A DNA stretch of 64,000 nucleotides from Solen grandis (taxonomy: Eukaryota; Mollusca; Bivalvia; Adapedonta; Solenidae), in NCBI GenBank assembly GCA_021229015.1, contig CM037787.1, positions 41,866,170 through 41,930,169 on the forward strand, written 5' to 3'. Below the pieces are notes generated by a model. It was not told the DNA's origin, ran no database searches, and saw only the letters and a program-made list of their open reading frames with translations. Positions 1 to 11,456 of the stretch are shown here, piece after piece. Within the stretch, counting starts at the first letter, position 1; each line of letters starts with the position of its first letter. Both the position numbers and the translations under genes were made by a program.

Positions 1-266
1 AAATTTCATTTGGCACAAATGGTCACTTAATAAAGTGAGGCCCCTAGTAGGGCAGTGATACTATTTACAGAAAATTTAAAAAAAATCTTCCTTGTGAAAC
101 CAATGATTAGATTTCAATTTCAGCTTTCACAAATGGTCACCTCATAGTGTTCTTTTATAATTGCTAAGAAAAGGTGATCCCTTGAAAAATGAGCCCCAGA
201 GGGTTGACTAGTTCCTTAAATACTCTATATATAAAACATTGATTATGTCCCTTTATTAAATAGTTA

Positions 267-1246
267 TTTTTAGCTCACCTGAGCATGATGTGCTCAAGAT
301 GAACTCATGTAGTCAGTTACTGTCCGTCGTGCATCAGGACGTTCATGCGTCAACACTCTAGCATCTTTATTTCCCAATCAATCTTCTTTAAACTTTATTA
401 CAATGATTATAGCCATAATTGCTTGGTGCTCAGCATATAAGGGTAGTTTCGGGAATGGTTGGCCCAGTGTAAGATATGGTATCATGTCACATGCTTATGG
501 CATGATACTACAGTGTGGCAGCACAGTATCAGTCTCGAGTAGACACTGTCTCTGAATGACTGAAATACTGTTGGTGGGACGTTAAATCTAGTAAACAAAT
601 AAACAAACACAGCCATAATCACTCGGCCAAATTCGAATAGGCTGATATCTGCCCATTGGGTCTTGTGTTATGGCCATTGAATGATAAAAAATGCCAGATT
701 TCACTTTGTGCACACTCTAGCATCTTCATATCTTCAGCTATCTTCTTCAAACTTCATGACAATGTCTATAAACATAATCTCTCGGCCAAGTTTGAATATG
801 ACTGATATCTGTCCATCAGGTATGGAGTTATGTCCCTTGAATGATAAAAAAATGCCAGATTTCACCCTGTGCCCCGTTTCTCAAACAATTTTCTTTCTAA
901 GCTCAGTTACAGTTTTTGTTTGTGAAATTTGACCTTTGATATCATAATCATGACCTAGTGACCTACTTTATATATTTTAGGCCATGACCTTCTAATGTGG
1001 ACCACTGGTACAGTTTTGTGTGTGGCATTGAACTTTGATATTGGATGACCTTGAGCATGACCATTGATCCACTTTTGTATTTTTAAGCTACGTCCTTCGA
1101 ATTTGCCCAAAGGTACTGTTTGATGTGTGGAACTGAAGTGATCTTGCTGTTTTTTTATGGATAATATATTCAGTATGTCTGTGCTGCAGTATATAGAAAC
1201 AATGATTCTCAGGTGAGCAACTGCAGGGCTATCATGACCCTCTTGT
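267..1246 (-). repeat. Pearl/HINE-like element with tandem monomers (minus orientation)
   Basis: Read on the minus strand it starts ACAAGAGGGTCATGATAGCC and ends in a hairpin-forming GCTCA...GGTGAGCTAAAAA. Between the ends are about 130-bp monomers of the type seen at 28,980-29,430 (a block ending in GATGCTAGAGTG followed by CAAAGTGAAATCTGGC). The same two ends recur at 11.46, 20.38, 22.30, 28.22 and 58.84 kb in this window. Known families with this build are bivalve pearl elements and other non-autonomous Helentron-type elements. That assignment is an inference, since no Rep/helicase is present. A SINE-like piece sits inside at 455-608. Open frames within it are not genes. Confidence 0.65.
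455..608 (+). repeat. SINE-like fragment with A-rich tail
   Basis: Contains GGTATCATGTCACATGC and the block TGACTGAAATACTGTTGG...GACGTTAAA followed by an AAACAAATAAAC tail. The first block recurs inverted at about 26,950-27,000 and the second is close to the 3' half of SINEs at 57,107-57,245 and 57,730. It interrupts the surrounding monomer element. I infer a molluscan tRNA/V-type SINE 3' portion without a clear promoter head. Confidence 0.5.
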
Positions 1247-1594
1247 CATATAGTAGTTGTAAATATTATAGGGATTGTTTCAAAGTGTTTAATTAAGTTC
1301 ATACAAGTATCTTTGAATAAATCATTTGTAACCATATCTAAGCCAGCAGTGACGTTTAAGCTGTGGGTTTTTGCTTTCTTGGCAGAAAGATAAAATATTT
1401 AAGATATGGACAGCTATGAAAACAAGCGTACCATACTTATTGCTTAAAAGGGCTAGAAGCTAAATGGGCCAGATGGCTTTGCTGAATAATATCTTCACGT
1501 ATGTCAGTGTTTTGCTCATGTATAAAGTAAAATCTGCAACAAACTGCATAAAATTTTGTTTTGCCAGGGTTTCTTAGTACTATACTAGAAAAAG

Positions 1595-1612
1595 TCCCGC
1601 GAAATCGCGGGA
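1595..1612. repeat. Perfect short palindrome TCCCGCGAAATCGCGGGA
   Basis: A 7-bp GC-rich stem around AAAT in otherwise AT-rich DNA. It is probably a remnant of a foldback or MITE family; no partner copy was found in the window. Confidence 0.5.
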
Positions 1613-1703
1613 ATGTTTTTTACTGTTGGGATTCGTCTGAAAAGATAGGAGTTATATCATGTCCCAGTGCTCAACCATAGGGTTTCACATAAATAAAACA
1701 AAC

Positions 1704-1800
1704 TTGATGGCGCTTGGCTGTGAAGCCGAGGGTTGTGGGTTCGATCACAACAGAGGTCGGGCACGGTCTCCTTGATGAATGACTTGCAATTTCTGCACTT
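1704..1800 (+). repeat. tRNA-derived SINE head
   Basis: TGATGGCGCTTGGCTG resembles a pol III A box and GGGTTCGATCAC resembles a B box, spaced as in a tRNA-related SINE. It does not fold as a clean tRNA, so it is called a SINE or tRNA relic and not a gene. Confidence 0.45.
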
Positions 1801-2739
1801 TGTTATAATTAGAGATGCATGATAAAGTTCTCCAGGGAAAAAGTTGAACTGGACATTTGTTAGCCTTCGATGGCATAAAATGGCGTTGAAAAATTCAAAT
1901 ATAATCAAATAAACTAAGTTTAATACACAAAAAGAAGATTAAATTAGAAAGAACTCATTGCTATCACATGTCTTAAGGTGTGTGTTTTTAATTTCAAAGT
2001 TGAAGGAAAATAGTTGCAGCATTGGAATATAATGGAGAATGGACTAATTAATGGAAATTTTCAATTGCTGTGAACAATAATAGTTTTATTGCGAACTGCA
2101 TATCAGAACTTAACATAGTGTACATGAATGACAAACGAATAGAAAAACAATTAAACAAACAACAACAAAAAAAACAAAAACATAACAGATCACAAATCTA
2201 AAACTTATGATATGGTGCTAACAAATGTACAAATTAAACTTGGGCTTAAGAGTAGACGTATTATTAACAATACGAGTAACTTACTATACGGAGTTTCCCA
2301 GAAATGTAACTATTTTTATATTTATCCAAATTCGATGGATTCACCGTCAATTCTAGTAAACTGTGCAATTTTATTTATTTTTAAACATAAATGAAACAAC
2401 TAGCCTACTGAATGGTTACTGAATAAACGCAATACTCTGTATAGATCTACATAGTGATGTTTGGTAACGGCGCCAAATCTGACACAAAAATCTCGTTCTT
2501 TTAGTAATTTAAATACAGAGACCCTCGTTTTGCACCTCAAATAATCTCCTGGTCCTATAATGTAATGGCGTAAATGGTGACCTGCAGATGGTTGGCTAGT
2601 TTTCTTACTTAGTATGTATAGAAATTTTAGAATTGTTTGTTTGTTTGAATTTGGATATGGCTTCTGCTGAAGGTTCAAACAGGTAAAATCACGTGACCAG
2701 AACTTTTTAATCTGGTAAGCATTATAAGCAGGACAACAC

Positions 2740-3080
2740 AGTAAAAATGTGTCCAGAGGACACAGATGTCCCCACCCGTTGCATTTTCCAAACCAAAGGC
2801 CAGCACCCAGGTGTGCAACTCATGTCCTGAGTGATATATCCATGAAGTTTAAAATACGTTCAGAGTAACGTGCACCACAAGCATAAAATTCCATATTTTT
2901 CAAAAACAAAGCCCATAACTCTGTCAACTTCAGTGATGGTTCGATAAAAAAATACCCAGGTGCACAAGTTCATGTCCTGAATAATATATCCATGAAGTTT
3001 CAAGTCTGTAGTACTAAACAAATGTGCAAAGGTAAATCTATATCCCCCCCCACACACACACACACATACACATTTTTGGT
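2740..3080. repeat. Two monomers of a short tandem array plus CA run
   Basis: CATGTCCTGAGTGATATATC at about 2823 recurs as CATGTCCTGAATAATATATC at about 2972, giving a period near 150 bp, each followed by CATGAAGTTT. A (CA)n run follows at 3049-3068. This looks like a truncated monomer-bearing element. From 1,800 to 4,200 I see no gene besides these repeats. Confidence 0.45.
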
Positions 3081-4206
3081 GGGGGCATAATGATACTCTA
3101 ATTCTACACACCGATCTAGTGCAAGGTACGAGAAGTCACACTCTCTATAGATGACAAAATTTGTATATACGATTTTCCCTAATTGTTTTATTTTATGATT
3201 ATCAACATTATCAAGATTTTTCATATTCATATTTGACTTTTAACGTTTATACATTTGAATAGTTACTTAACATTGAATATTACTACTGAGTAATTAGCCG
3301 CGCCTATCGGTAAAGTGAGACTCCGATGTGTTTCACAATTTTACTTCACCTATGTTAAAAGAATAATCCTGTACTTTCTTAAATATTTAGGTCTCAAACT
3401 AGACAACTAATAATTAGGAGAGGAAGGGAACAAACATCTACCATTATATAGGCATTTTACAAATGTTAAGGAATGATAAAGCAAATCACACCGTTCAGTA
3501 GGAAAATAAGACATCAGTTGGAGTCGACGACAACAGTCGTACTTTTCATGTAGCGCGAGACGCAGTGGATATACAATGTGAGTATTTGCACTTTTTTATT
3601 TTTTCTAAACAACTTCGGTAAAATCAAGTTTATATTTTCAAAGCTTATATATGAAGTGTCCCGCTGACAAACTGTTTGCTCTGTTAACGCTTTGAATGAA
3701 AAAAAAATACCACAAGTTTCAATGGAAGAAGCCATTTGACCAGTCAGTCACAAAACTACGTTTTCTGGTCAAAGTTAATTATTTCAAGTTATACATTCTT
3801 AACTTAACATTCTGTCTCTTATTCATCCAAACTACGTCTTCTCAAACGCTTTTCTTGCAGATATATAAGGTGTTAAAGTTGGCATGTTTTCAAATTTTGA
3901 ATAACGATAATAGTGATTCAAGGATAACGACAAAACTTTTCGATTGAACGGTGTGCAAATGACATTTGCATATAAACGTCTGAATTTTGATGAGTTTTGT
4001 TGTTACTATTTTTATCTAGAAAAGTGTGCTTAATTAACTGTGGTCCCAATGGCGTCAATGCGGCACTACCAAGTAACAACACATCAGTCTATACCAGTTG
4101 ATCATTTTATCCGCTTCGATCCCCCCAGATATCCATTAGCGTCACAGGATCGAAGGTTTAACATGCGTTTATGATAAAATACTGTTTATGGTTCCTTTAA
4201 ATTTCG

Positions 4207-5209
4207 CTAAGGACATGAGTCAAAGTAAGGAAAGTTATTCAAATCTGGTATTGTTTTTCTATGTTTATCTGGATGATTAATTCTTTCACAAACGTTGCAC
4301 ATTGCCTTCTGGAACACGGCTTGGAACCCAGTACTGTAGTATCTATTCTTTCTTTCCAAAATCTTCGCGTATTCCTCTTGAGGAAGGTTCTTAAGATATT
4401 TTCCAAGCTCATCTGCAGACGAAAACTTAGCAGCAGATACGACTGTTTCGTCTGGGATAATCTTGCTGTGTTTATCATGGCTGCCTCCACGTACAACAAG
4501 AACAATATCGTACTTGTAATTCTTGAATATTTTCTCTGTAAAGTAATAAGGGCAAAGGGAGTTTTCAAAAGCCAGGTAATACCTGTAAGTTTTGTTCAGA
4601 AAGTCTAAGCAATGATCATCATGAGCACCACAACTTAATTTTTCTCCACACACACCAAATACATCTATATTAATATACTGTTTCAATTTGTCGATATATA
4701 CCTCACGCTTGGACGGGGTATTACAGTTCGACACAACCCAAACAGCATCCTTCGTTTTCCCCCGAGCAATTTCCGAAAAGTTCCGAATAGGTGGACTCGG
4801 ATTGATTCGTATTTCTCCGTATGGGAGGAAAATATCGCTTGTGGTCGGGTCGTATGATGCTGTCCAATTGAAAGCTCCAAGCCAACGTTTCCTGTTCCAT
4901 TTTTTACGACTGTAAAATTGATAAACTGGAGATTCGTCTATAAAGAACACCCATACCTGCCCCGGAGGCCGATTGAAAGGAAAACTTCCCGGAACTGTTC
5001 GATCATAAAAAATGACGACATCGCTAGCTTCTGTTAAACGCGTATCGTTCCGTACCTCACAGTTTGTATACGGACACTCTCCGGATTTATAAACAGGGAT
5101 GTCCATGAAGTCCTTGTATAAATCCCAGTTTGGCGAGGGCTCGTAAAAAGTTATTAAGATATGTACTATTTATACCGGCATTGCGTTTGTCTATTTGCTC
5201 ATCTTTGTA
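4207..5209 (-). CDS. Alpha-(1,3)-fucosyltransferase (GT10), last coding exon, with probable frameshift
   Basis: Enzymes of this family sit in the Golgi and move fucose from GDP-fucose to N-acetylglucosamine in glycan chains. From Met at 5106 the frame runs 299 residues. Family signatures are FNWTASY (79-85), PYG (95-97), VSNCNTPSKR (125-134) and FENSLCPYYFTEKIF (180-194), the last being the GDP-fucose-binding motif, followed by VVRGG where VVLGG-like is usual. Cysteines near the C-terminus (270, 273, 298) fit the family. The N-terminal cytoplasmic tail, membrane anchor and stem are missing and should lie in upstream exons beyond this exon. In-frame sequence upstream of Met reads TFYEPSPNWDLYKDF, so Met 5106 is internal and not the start. 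A good acceptor (TTCCTTTTCAG) ends at 5210 and opens a frame YKDEQIDKRNAGINSTYLN, but this is one base out of register with TFYEPS. One net extra base between about 5145 and 5156, or use of a weak acceptor at 5166, would explain this. Confidence 0.88.
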
Positions 5210-6474
5210 CTGAAAAGGAAATATAAACTTAATTAGCAAATGCCTTACTTTTGGTTAACACGTAGATATGTGTAATACATATAATGTTTTCTTATCCCCT
5301 TTTTTATTCTTACCGGGTACTTTTTATTTATTATTATTTTTGTTTTTGATAAGCGTTGTGTAAAGTATAACTTAACTTACATATGAAACTCCCTAAACGT
5401 TTACTACACTGAGACCCTTTTCGGGACCGAACTTTATAAACGTGTGCACTGTAATATATTTCAGTCTGTTCATGACTGAAAGGCGGTTATAATTAACTTC
5501 ATCTCAATAATGGAAAATCTGTACCAACTGCGATATGAAAGAACACATTTTTGGCGATATATTTATAAGTATTTTCCATTTCATACACCATTAAGCAAGA
5601 AATAATCACCATACAATACTACGTTATCCGAAAACAGAAGCATTGACAGTTTCTGAAATTCAATGTCGACACCTCACATCAAAATCTTTTATTGTCAATG
5701 AGGACGTCAAAACGAAGAGTGACGTCAAACCATGCATTCTGTTATGGTGGCTGATTTTCGCTATATCGATCGCGTCTGAACGATGTCGCGCATGCAAGGG
5801 CAAAACTACATACATTTTTGTCGCGTTGGTGAGGAGGTCATGCTGTCGTAACCAAGGGACGAAGCACGAAACTTGTCGTGCCGTCGCCTTAGGGCTTGGG
5901 TAATGTTTGTATCAAAACTACCAACTTTTGATCGTCAATACTGTTGACGCGACGGTTATACTTTATACTTTTTATCTTTTTTTTTCACCTTTTTTCGGCG
6001 TAGCTGTCTTACTTTTGGCGGAGTTAAGGGTGATAAGGCAACATAAGCCCAAATGAATACATCGACGACTTCATTTGGTAGATATAACGCTTATACATAA
6101 AAAAAAGTTTCGCACATTATTTTGTAAGATGACAACCAGTTGAAATATGTTTCTTATTCACGCATTTTTCCTGACTTATTACAGTTTGTTGATATACAGG
6201 AAAGACGGTTATATTTCGCTTAATTCTAATAAAATTCTAAACCAATTGTTGGGGAAGGGATGCTTTACCCACTTAGTTCTTGCAGATATTAAATTGTACG
6301 TAATACGAGTTTAACCGTTTGTACGATCCCCATCAACGCCGTATATCTTTTTATACGAAAGCAATTTTGAGCGATTACGCTTTGTGAATTATCTTTATAC
6401 ATTTCTATACGAATGAAAATATTTCTAGGTAACAACAACGAAATGTGATACTGTTTAACAATACACTAGTATAT
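5210..6474. other. Probable intron and intergenic DNA, no gene seen
   Basis: AT-rich and non-coding by eye. A stretch at about 5742-5905 begins TTATGGTGGCTGATTTTCGC and shares this end with the CpG-rich elements at 6475 and 9151, so it is probably a diverged relative. The first part may be intron of the fucosyltransferase gene. Confidence 0.5.
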
Positions 6475-6801
6475 TATGGTGGCTGATTTCTGCCATTTCG
6501 TGTTTCGTGTTGCGGGGCGAAGTTTCGCCCTGAATTTGAAATCGCGCAGATTCGGGGCAAAGGTGAACACGAAAATGCAGAGTTTCGGGAGATTCGGCGA
6601 ACTCGATTCGCCCCGCAACACGAAACATAATATTTCGTCATTTTCCCGAGATTCATTTGTTTCGAAATCGCCCCGAAATCTCGCCCCGAGATTTGACACG
6701 CCGAATTTAAAATATTTCGTCTTTTCGACATTTCGCCCCGCCAACCGCCTGGCGAGAATTCAATTTCGTTTCCCTTCCGGTACATATTGTACGCATGCGC
6801 A
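6475..6801 (+). repeat. CpG-rich interspersed element, copy 1
   Basis: One end is TATGGTGGCTGATTTCTGCC and the other CCGGTACATATTGTACGC followed by ATGCGCA. The inside is dominated by permutations of TTTCGGGGCGAGATTTCG, far richer in CpG than its surroundings. Long frames open on both strands are a by-product of this simple composition. A second copy in the opposite orientation lies at 8761-9151. Confidence 0.7.
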
Positions 6802-8760
6802 GACACCTTTTTTTCAGGCGCAGACGCTTTATTTCTCTAATTACTGCACGTATGTTATTTATGCAAAAAAATGACCATTTGATTTTAGCCCATATACAAG
6901 ATTCTGACGCCAGACATTCAATTATCCTGGAGTATTTGGTTCAAAGAAAATACCTACACGATCTTTTACTTTCATATCATATATGATATAGATCTATTTA
7001 AATCCTTCAAATGTAATAAACTGTCTAAGGTTTTAAAAAGCAGACTTAAAAAAATAACTTTCAATATCCAATAACAGTCAGAATATTATTATAATGTCTG
7101 CAGTTCTCGACAATGAACTTCAAATGAGTTTGCCATGGGTAATGTGCACATACAGAGGTAAACTCTATGAACAACAGTTGCAGTTAGGTTCTTTTTTGTT
7201 GGTTTACATAAATAAGTGATCGTCTGCTTGCTGAGTGTTGACTAGTGGCTTAAAAATGATAAAAAGGAGCATTTGTGAAAATGGTAGAAAAATGTTACCT
7301 CTTCATCAGTTTCAAATGATTTTTTGTTATACTTATGCAAAACATTTTCAATGCATTAATGAATCAGAAAAAAATGATACATCAATTCTGTTTATTGTCA
7401 ATTATTTCTCTGTTAAATTACTTCGCACATCATACATGACGTTGAGTATTGAATTTGTATAAAAAGCTTGAGAATACCAATAGTAAGAGAACTCAATACT
7501 TGAGGATAGATCTTGACATAGTATGTGACTTATAGATATAAGCCTACACACTTTTATTGTATTATGTAAATATTTATCATGTTTAACAGGACTTATCGAG
7601 ATTTTGAATTTTTTTTTTTTTTTTCAATTTTCTTTATATATCTTATGATAAAACATTCTTTAACAGATCTAACCCATAACCTTTATGTGACCCTGACATG
7701 GATGCTATCCTGGATGAGCTAGGTCTGAGGGAACTATAGAGGAATTTTAGTGAACAACGGGTAAAATACATATTTTCTGATCTTTGATGAATGTAAAACT
7801 CTGAGTGTGTGAGAGAGAGATTTTGTGGAAAGTTGGATAATTTCATAATGATAGATAATTATTTGCTTTCATTAAGGCTAGATCTATTTGAATTCAAAAT
7901 AGATATACTTTTGTACTATCAATCTAAATCAACTGTCTAAGCACTAAAGATATTTCATGTGAACAAACTTTCCAGCTGGCTTGCAGTAGGTTGGTGGTTC
8001 TACATGGCTTCTATGCCTGAAATACTGTACAGATCTGTAGAGGGCCCATTAACACCCGTAATGTTAATGAAAAAAATCACACTCAGAAAAAAAAATCACA
8101 CTCAGACAAATCGAATGCAAAATAGTAAGAGAATCCTTAAAAGTAAGAGATTGATGCTATATAAAGCATATAGGGTAAAGCAATACTTTTTACACCATAA
8201 ACCTTTTCGCTTAAAATCTGTAATTAAGCCCATCTGGTCACATAATTTTTATTTAAAAAAAACAAAACAACAACAACAAAAAACGTGAGTGTGAAAAGGA
8301 GAGGGAAAGAGGGAGGGGAGATGTAAAAAAAAGGAGAAAGAAAGAAAAAAATGAAGAGGAAGAGAATCAGAAAACATGCTTGATATTCACATAGAACTGC
8401 CTGTGAAGTAAGGTTGGTGTCGACATGATACCAATATCATTTCATAACACATACATATTTACATGTAACGTGTAATATATGCAACGTATTCAATCAGTAT
8501 AAACTAAAATATTCAAAAGCAAAAATTAAAAAATATTTTAAACAGAGATTCCCCTTGATTCATTAATGAACTAATCATTTCGTTTCACAGTGGCTCTGTT
8601 TTCTATATTCCTCGTCTGTAAGTCAATGGTTCGTTTATACATAGCTCTGACACAAGATAGAGTACTTTGAACTGTTTAATAAAGGATACTATCACCATAA
8701 CCATTTAAACCAGAAAACATTTCTTTGATTTGTTTCGATTACACGTGTTTACATTCAATT
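6802..8760. other. AT-rich spacer between the inverted CpG-rich copies
   Basis: No gene seen. A SINE fragment (TCCAGCTGGCTTGC...CTGAAATACTGT) lies at 7971-8028, matching the family at 57,107. There is a T run at 7609-7624 and a purine-rich stretch at about 8280-8370. Confidence 0.5.
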
Positions 8761-9151
8761 TGCGCATGCTTACAATATGTACCGGAAGGCGAAATGCGAA
8801 ATATTGAATTCTCGCCTGGCGGGTTGGCGGGGCGCCAGGCGAAAAGTCGAAAAGACGAAATATTGATTATTTCGTGCCGCGGGGCGAGATTTCGCGGCGA
8901 AATGTCAAAATCTCGGGCCGAGATTTCGGGGCGAAAGGTGGAAAACACGAAATGCCGAAATCTCGGGGCGAGATTTCGGGGCGAAGTGACGAAATACTAT
9001 GTTTCGTGTTGCGGGGCGAAATTTCGAGTTTTCTCGCCCCGAAATACTGGCATTTTCGTGTTTTCGACCTTCCGCCCCGAAATCTCGCCCCGAGATTTTG
9101 ACATTTCACCCCGCAACACGAAACACGAAATGGCAGAAACCAGCCACCATA
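8761..9151 (-). repeat. CpG-rich interspersed element, copy 2 (inverted)
   Basis: Starts TGCGCATGCTTACAATATG and ends CAGCCACCATA, the reverse of copy 1. It is about 65 bp longer because of extra GGGGCGAGATTTCG-type units. Frames on both strands translate the repeat (RGEISGR and similar) and are not proteins. Confidence 0.7.
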
Positions 9152-9938
9152 GTATATAGATCCTTAACAGACATACACCTTGGACAAGCATCACTCGTGG
9201 TGGGTTTTTTTTTTTTTTTTTTTCCATAAGCAATGCATGATATTGTTATTTTTGTCAGTTATGTATGTACGTTTTCATTTCAGATATTATGGTTTTAATT
9301 TCCCATATTTTTATTGGTTAAGGTAAAAAAATAATCATTCATGTAATGAAAAGAAAGTGGTCTAATCTAATCACTGATAATTAGAAATAAATGCTGCAAA
9401 GCAAACAATGAAACATTTCTTCCATAATCATTTCTAAGATAAAGTACGATCTCACAGAGTAATGAACATGTCTGCTCATTGTTCATCCTGATACTTCACA
9501 CTACCACGTGATGTTATTGAAAAATAATCGTCAGGGTTACAATGTTTCATAAATGTATAATACATGACATTTGGTGCCACAAGAAGCGCCCGGTAGACGA
9601 GGACGGGGGTTCCAGTGATAAAGTTTTGTTCATATTAAACTGAACAAGTTCGAAGAGAAACTGAAACTGTTTAATTTGGTTAAACGCCTATTTCTATGAT
9701 GAATACATATTCAATGGCGTTGTACATTGTATACATAAAATATAAAATCCATAAGACATATACAACACAACTTGAAATATTAACATGATAAAAAAATATA
9801 TAAATAATAATATAATATCTAAAATAAATTTTTAATATCATATATTGAATCTCTAAAATGACATGAAGTGTTTTTAACATATTTTAAACATGTATTAATA
9901 TAATATATACTTTACTATCTAAATAATAAAATATGGTA
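9152..9938. other. AT-rich intergenic DNA
   Basis: No gene seen. A T run lies at 9205-9223. Confidence 0.5.
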
Positions 9939-10584
9939 TTTATTCCAGTATAAAGTCAGTATAAATTATAAAAAGCACCGCAATTATTTAAAACAGTTTG
10001 TAAAAGTCCTTAAAATAGTGGGTTTTCAACTGTTTCTTAAACACGTCCAAGGATGTTGACTGTCTGATGGTCAATGGAAGTTGGTTCCAAAGACTTGGAC
10101 CTACAGTACTAAAACTTCTGTCATAAAATGTTTTTCGTTTGTTTAATGGAACGACATATAACAATTCTGCAGTGTCTGAGGATCGCAATCCCACTCTTTT
10201 TGTAATATGTTTGGTGAAAAGTTCACTGAGATAAAATGGAGCATTTCCCACAGAGCACTTATACATAAAGCAAAGAATTTTGAAATGTATGCGGGCTTTG
10301 ATTGGTAACCAGTGGAGATCAAACAGGGCTTTCTTGGAACTCTCATATTTTCCACGTAGTAAGACCAGTTTGGCACACATATTCTGGATACGTTGCATTT
10401 GATATAAGTCAGCATCTGCAGTTCCAAACAATATGACATTGCAGTAATCCAGATTTGACATAACTAAAGATAGAAGTAGAATTTTAGTAGCATCTTCGGT
10501 ACGATATTTACGAGAAAATAATTCAACATAGCAGTTAACAGAGGGTCCGGGCCTAGGGAGTTTCCACTGTATGTCCAGAATCAA
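9939..10584 (-). pseudogene. Non-LTR retrotransposon ORF2 C-terminus, 5'-truncated
   Basis: 198 codons (10584 to 9988) read as the region after the reverse-transcriptase palm: LSLVMSNLDYCNVILFG, then LHWLPIKARIHFKILCFMYK, then SLWNQLPLTIRQSTSLDVFK close to the stop. This succession is typical of the thumb and C-terminus of Jockey/CR1-group elements in invertebrates. The 3' UTR runs to lower coordinates, with an AATAAA signal at 9944-9939. No endonuclease or YADD palm is present upstream, so this is a dead copy truncated during reverse transcription. The frame is uninterrupted, suggesting a fairly recent insertion. Confidence 0.85.
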
Positions 10585-11013
10585 CGACGTTTGGTGTTTT
10601 TACATACATTTTACAGACCTTACTTTTACTTTTAATTTAATTATAAACATATATATTATAACGCATCGCCGTTGCATGCGAAATAATATAGTCCTTTTAA
10701 TACATGTTTATGTAAATAAAGTACATTATATTTGTATACCCAAACTATAACTTACACGAGGGAAAATGTCGTCTATGTAAAATTCAGTGTTAAACCATAA
10801 CAAAATTACACCAACCACGAAGGAGATCTTGGCAAGAAGGGCTGAAAACATAAATAAGACATCACAATTAAAATGTCATTGAGCATATTGTTAAAATATC
10901 ATAAATATGTCGAGGAATTCAGATATAAGTGTGCACCAATTTCCCCAAGACGTATAAAAAAGTAAATGTCGAATATTTTATTTCAAGTTTTCCAAACGAT
11001 GTTAGATTAATTA

Positions 11014-11255
11014 TTAACCCTTTCCCTCATAGAGGATACCATGAAAAGACCTATGTGAACAGCATAAAACCAGATCAGCCTGCGAGTAACTCGCAGGCTG
11101 ATCAGGTTTTATGCTGTTCGCTGCTCCTCAGTGGTCTGGTAATGAAGATTTTGTAATTAAATTTGGTAAGATTTAACTGTGGTTTTCTGCAGATCAGGCT
11201 TTATGTGGTACCTACTGAGTGCGTCAAAATGAGTCTATATGAGGGAAAGGGTTAA
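11014..11255. mobile_element. MITE with 17-bp terminal inverted repeats and central hairpin
   Basis: Left end TTAACCCTTTCCCTCAT (11014-11030) is the exact inverse of ATGAGGGAAAGGGTTAA (11239-11255). Inside, 11057-11087 and 11088-11119 form a nearly perfect 31-bp hairpin around GAGTAACTC with arms containing CAGCATAAAACC and GGTTTTATGCTG. Its size (242 bp), ends and lack of coding sequence fit a non-autonomous DNA transposon. The superfamily is not determined; TA or TTAA is possible as the target. Confidence 0.8.
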
Positions 11256-11456
11256 GATATATAATGAGGCATATATCAGCAAAGGATTGGTGCATGGTGT
11301 CCTACTTTTATTTTATCTCTAAGGAAGAGGTGTTAACCTCTGTGGAAAATGACGTAAACTGTCAGACATGAGGCGAGTGTAGAGATTTCGGTGTGCACTG
11401 TCACCTTTACCAAGATATACTTAACGTAATATTTGTATTAACATATTTTTTATTAA

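Noticed and set aside
3000..3230. Cys/Val-rich frames near the CA run
   Set aside because: Produced by the dinucleotide repeat (CVCVC...), not a cysteine-rich protein.
4239..4915. Other frames of 65-115 codons overlapping the fucosyltransferase
   Set aside because: Shadows of the GT10 exon in alternative frames; the GT10 frame alone carries family motifs.
6474..6874. Overlapping open frames of 92-132 codons on both strands
   Set aside because: They translate a CpG-rich simple-composition repeat that is open in several frames at once; no protein domain.
8725..9233. Arg/Gly/Glu-rich frames up to 144 codons on both strands
   Set aside because: Same repeat as above; the inverted second copy gives equivalent nonsense peptides.
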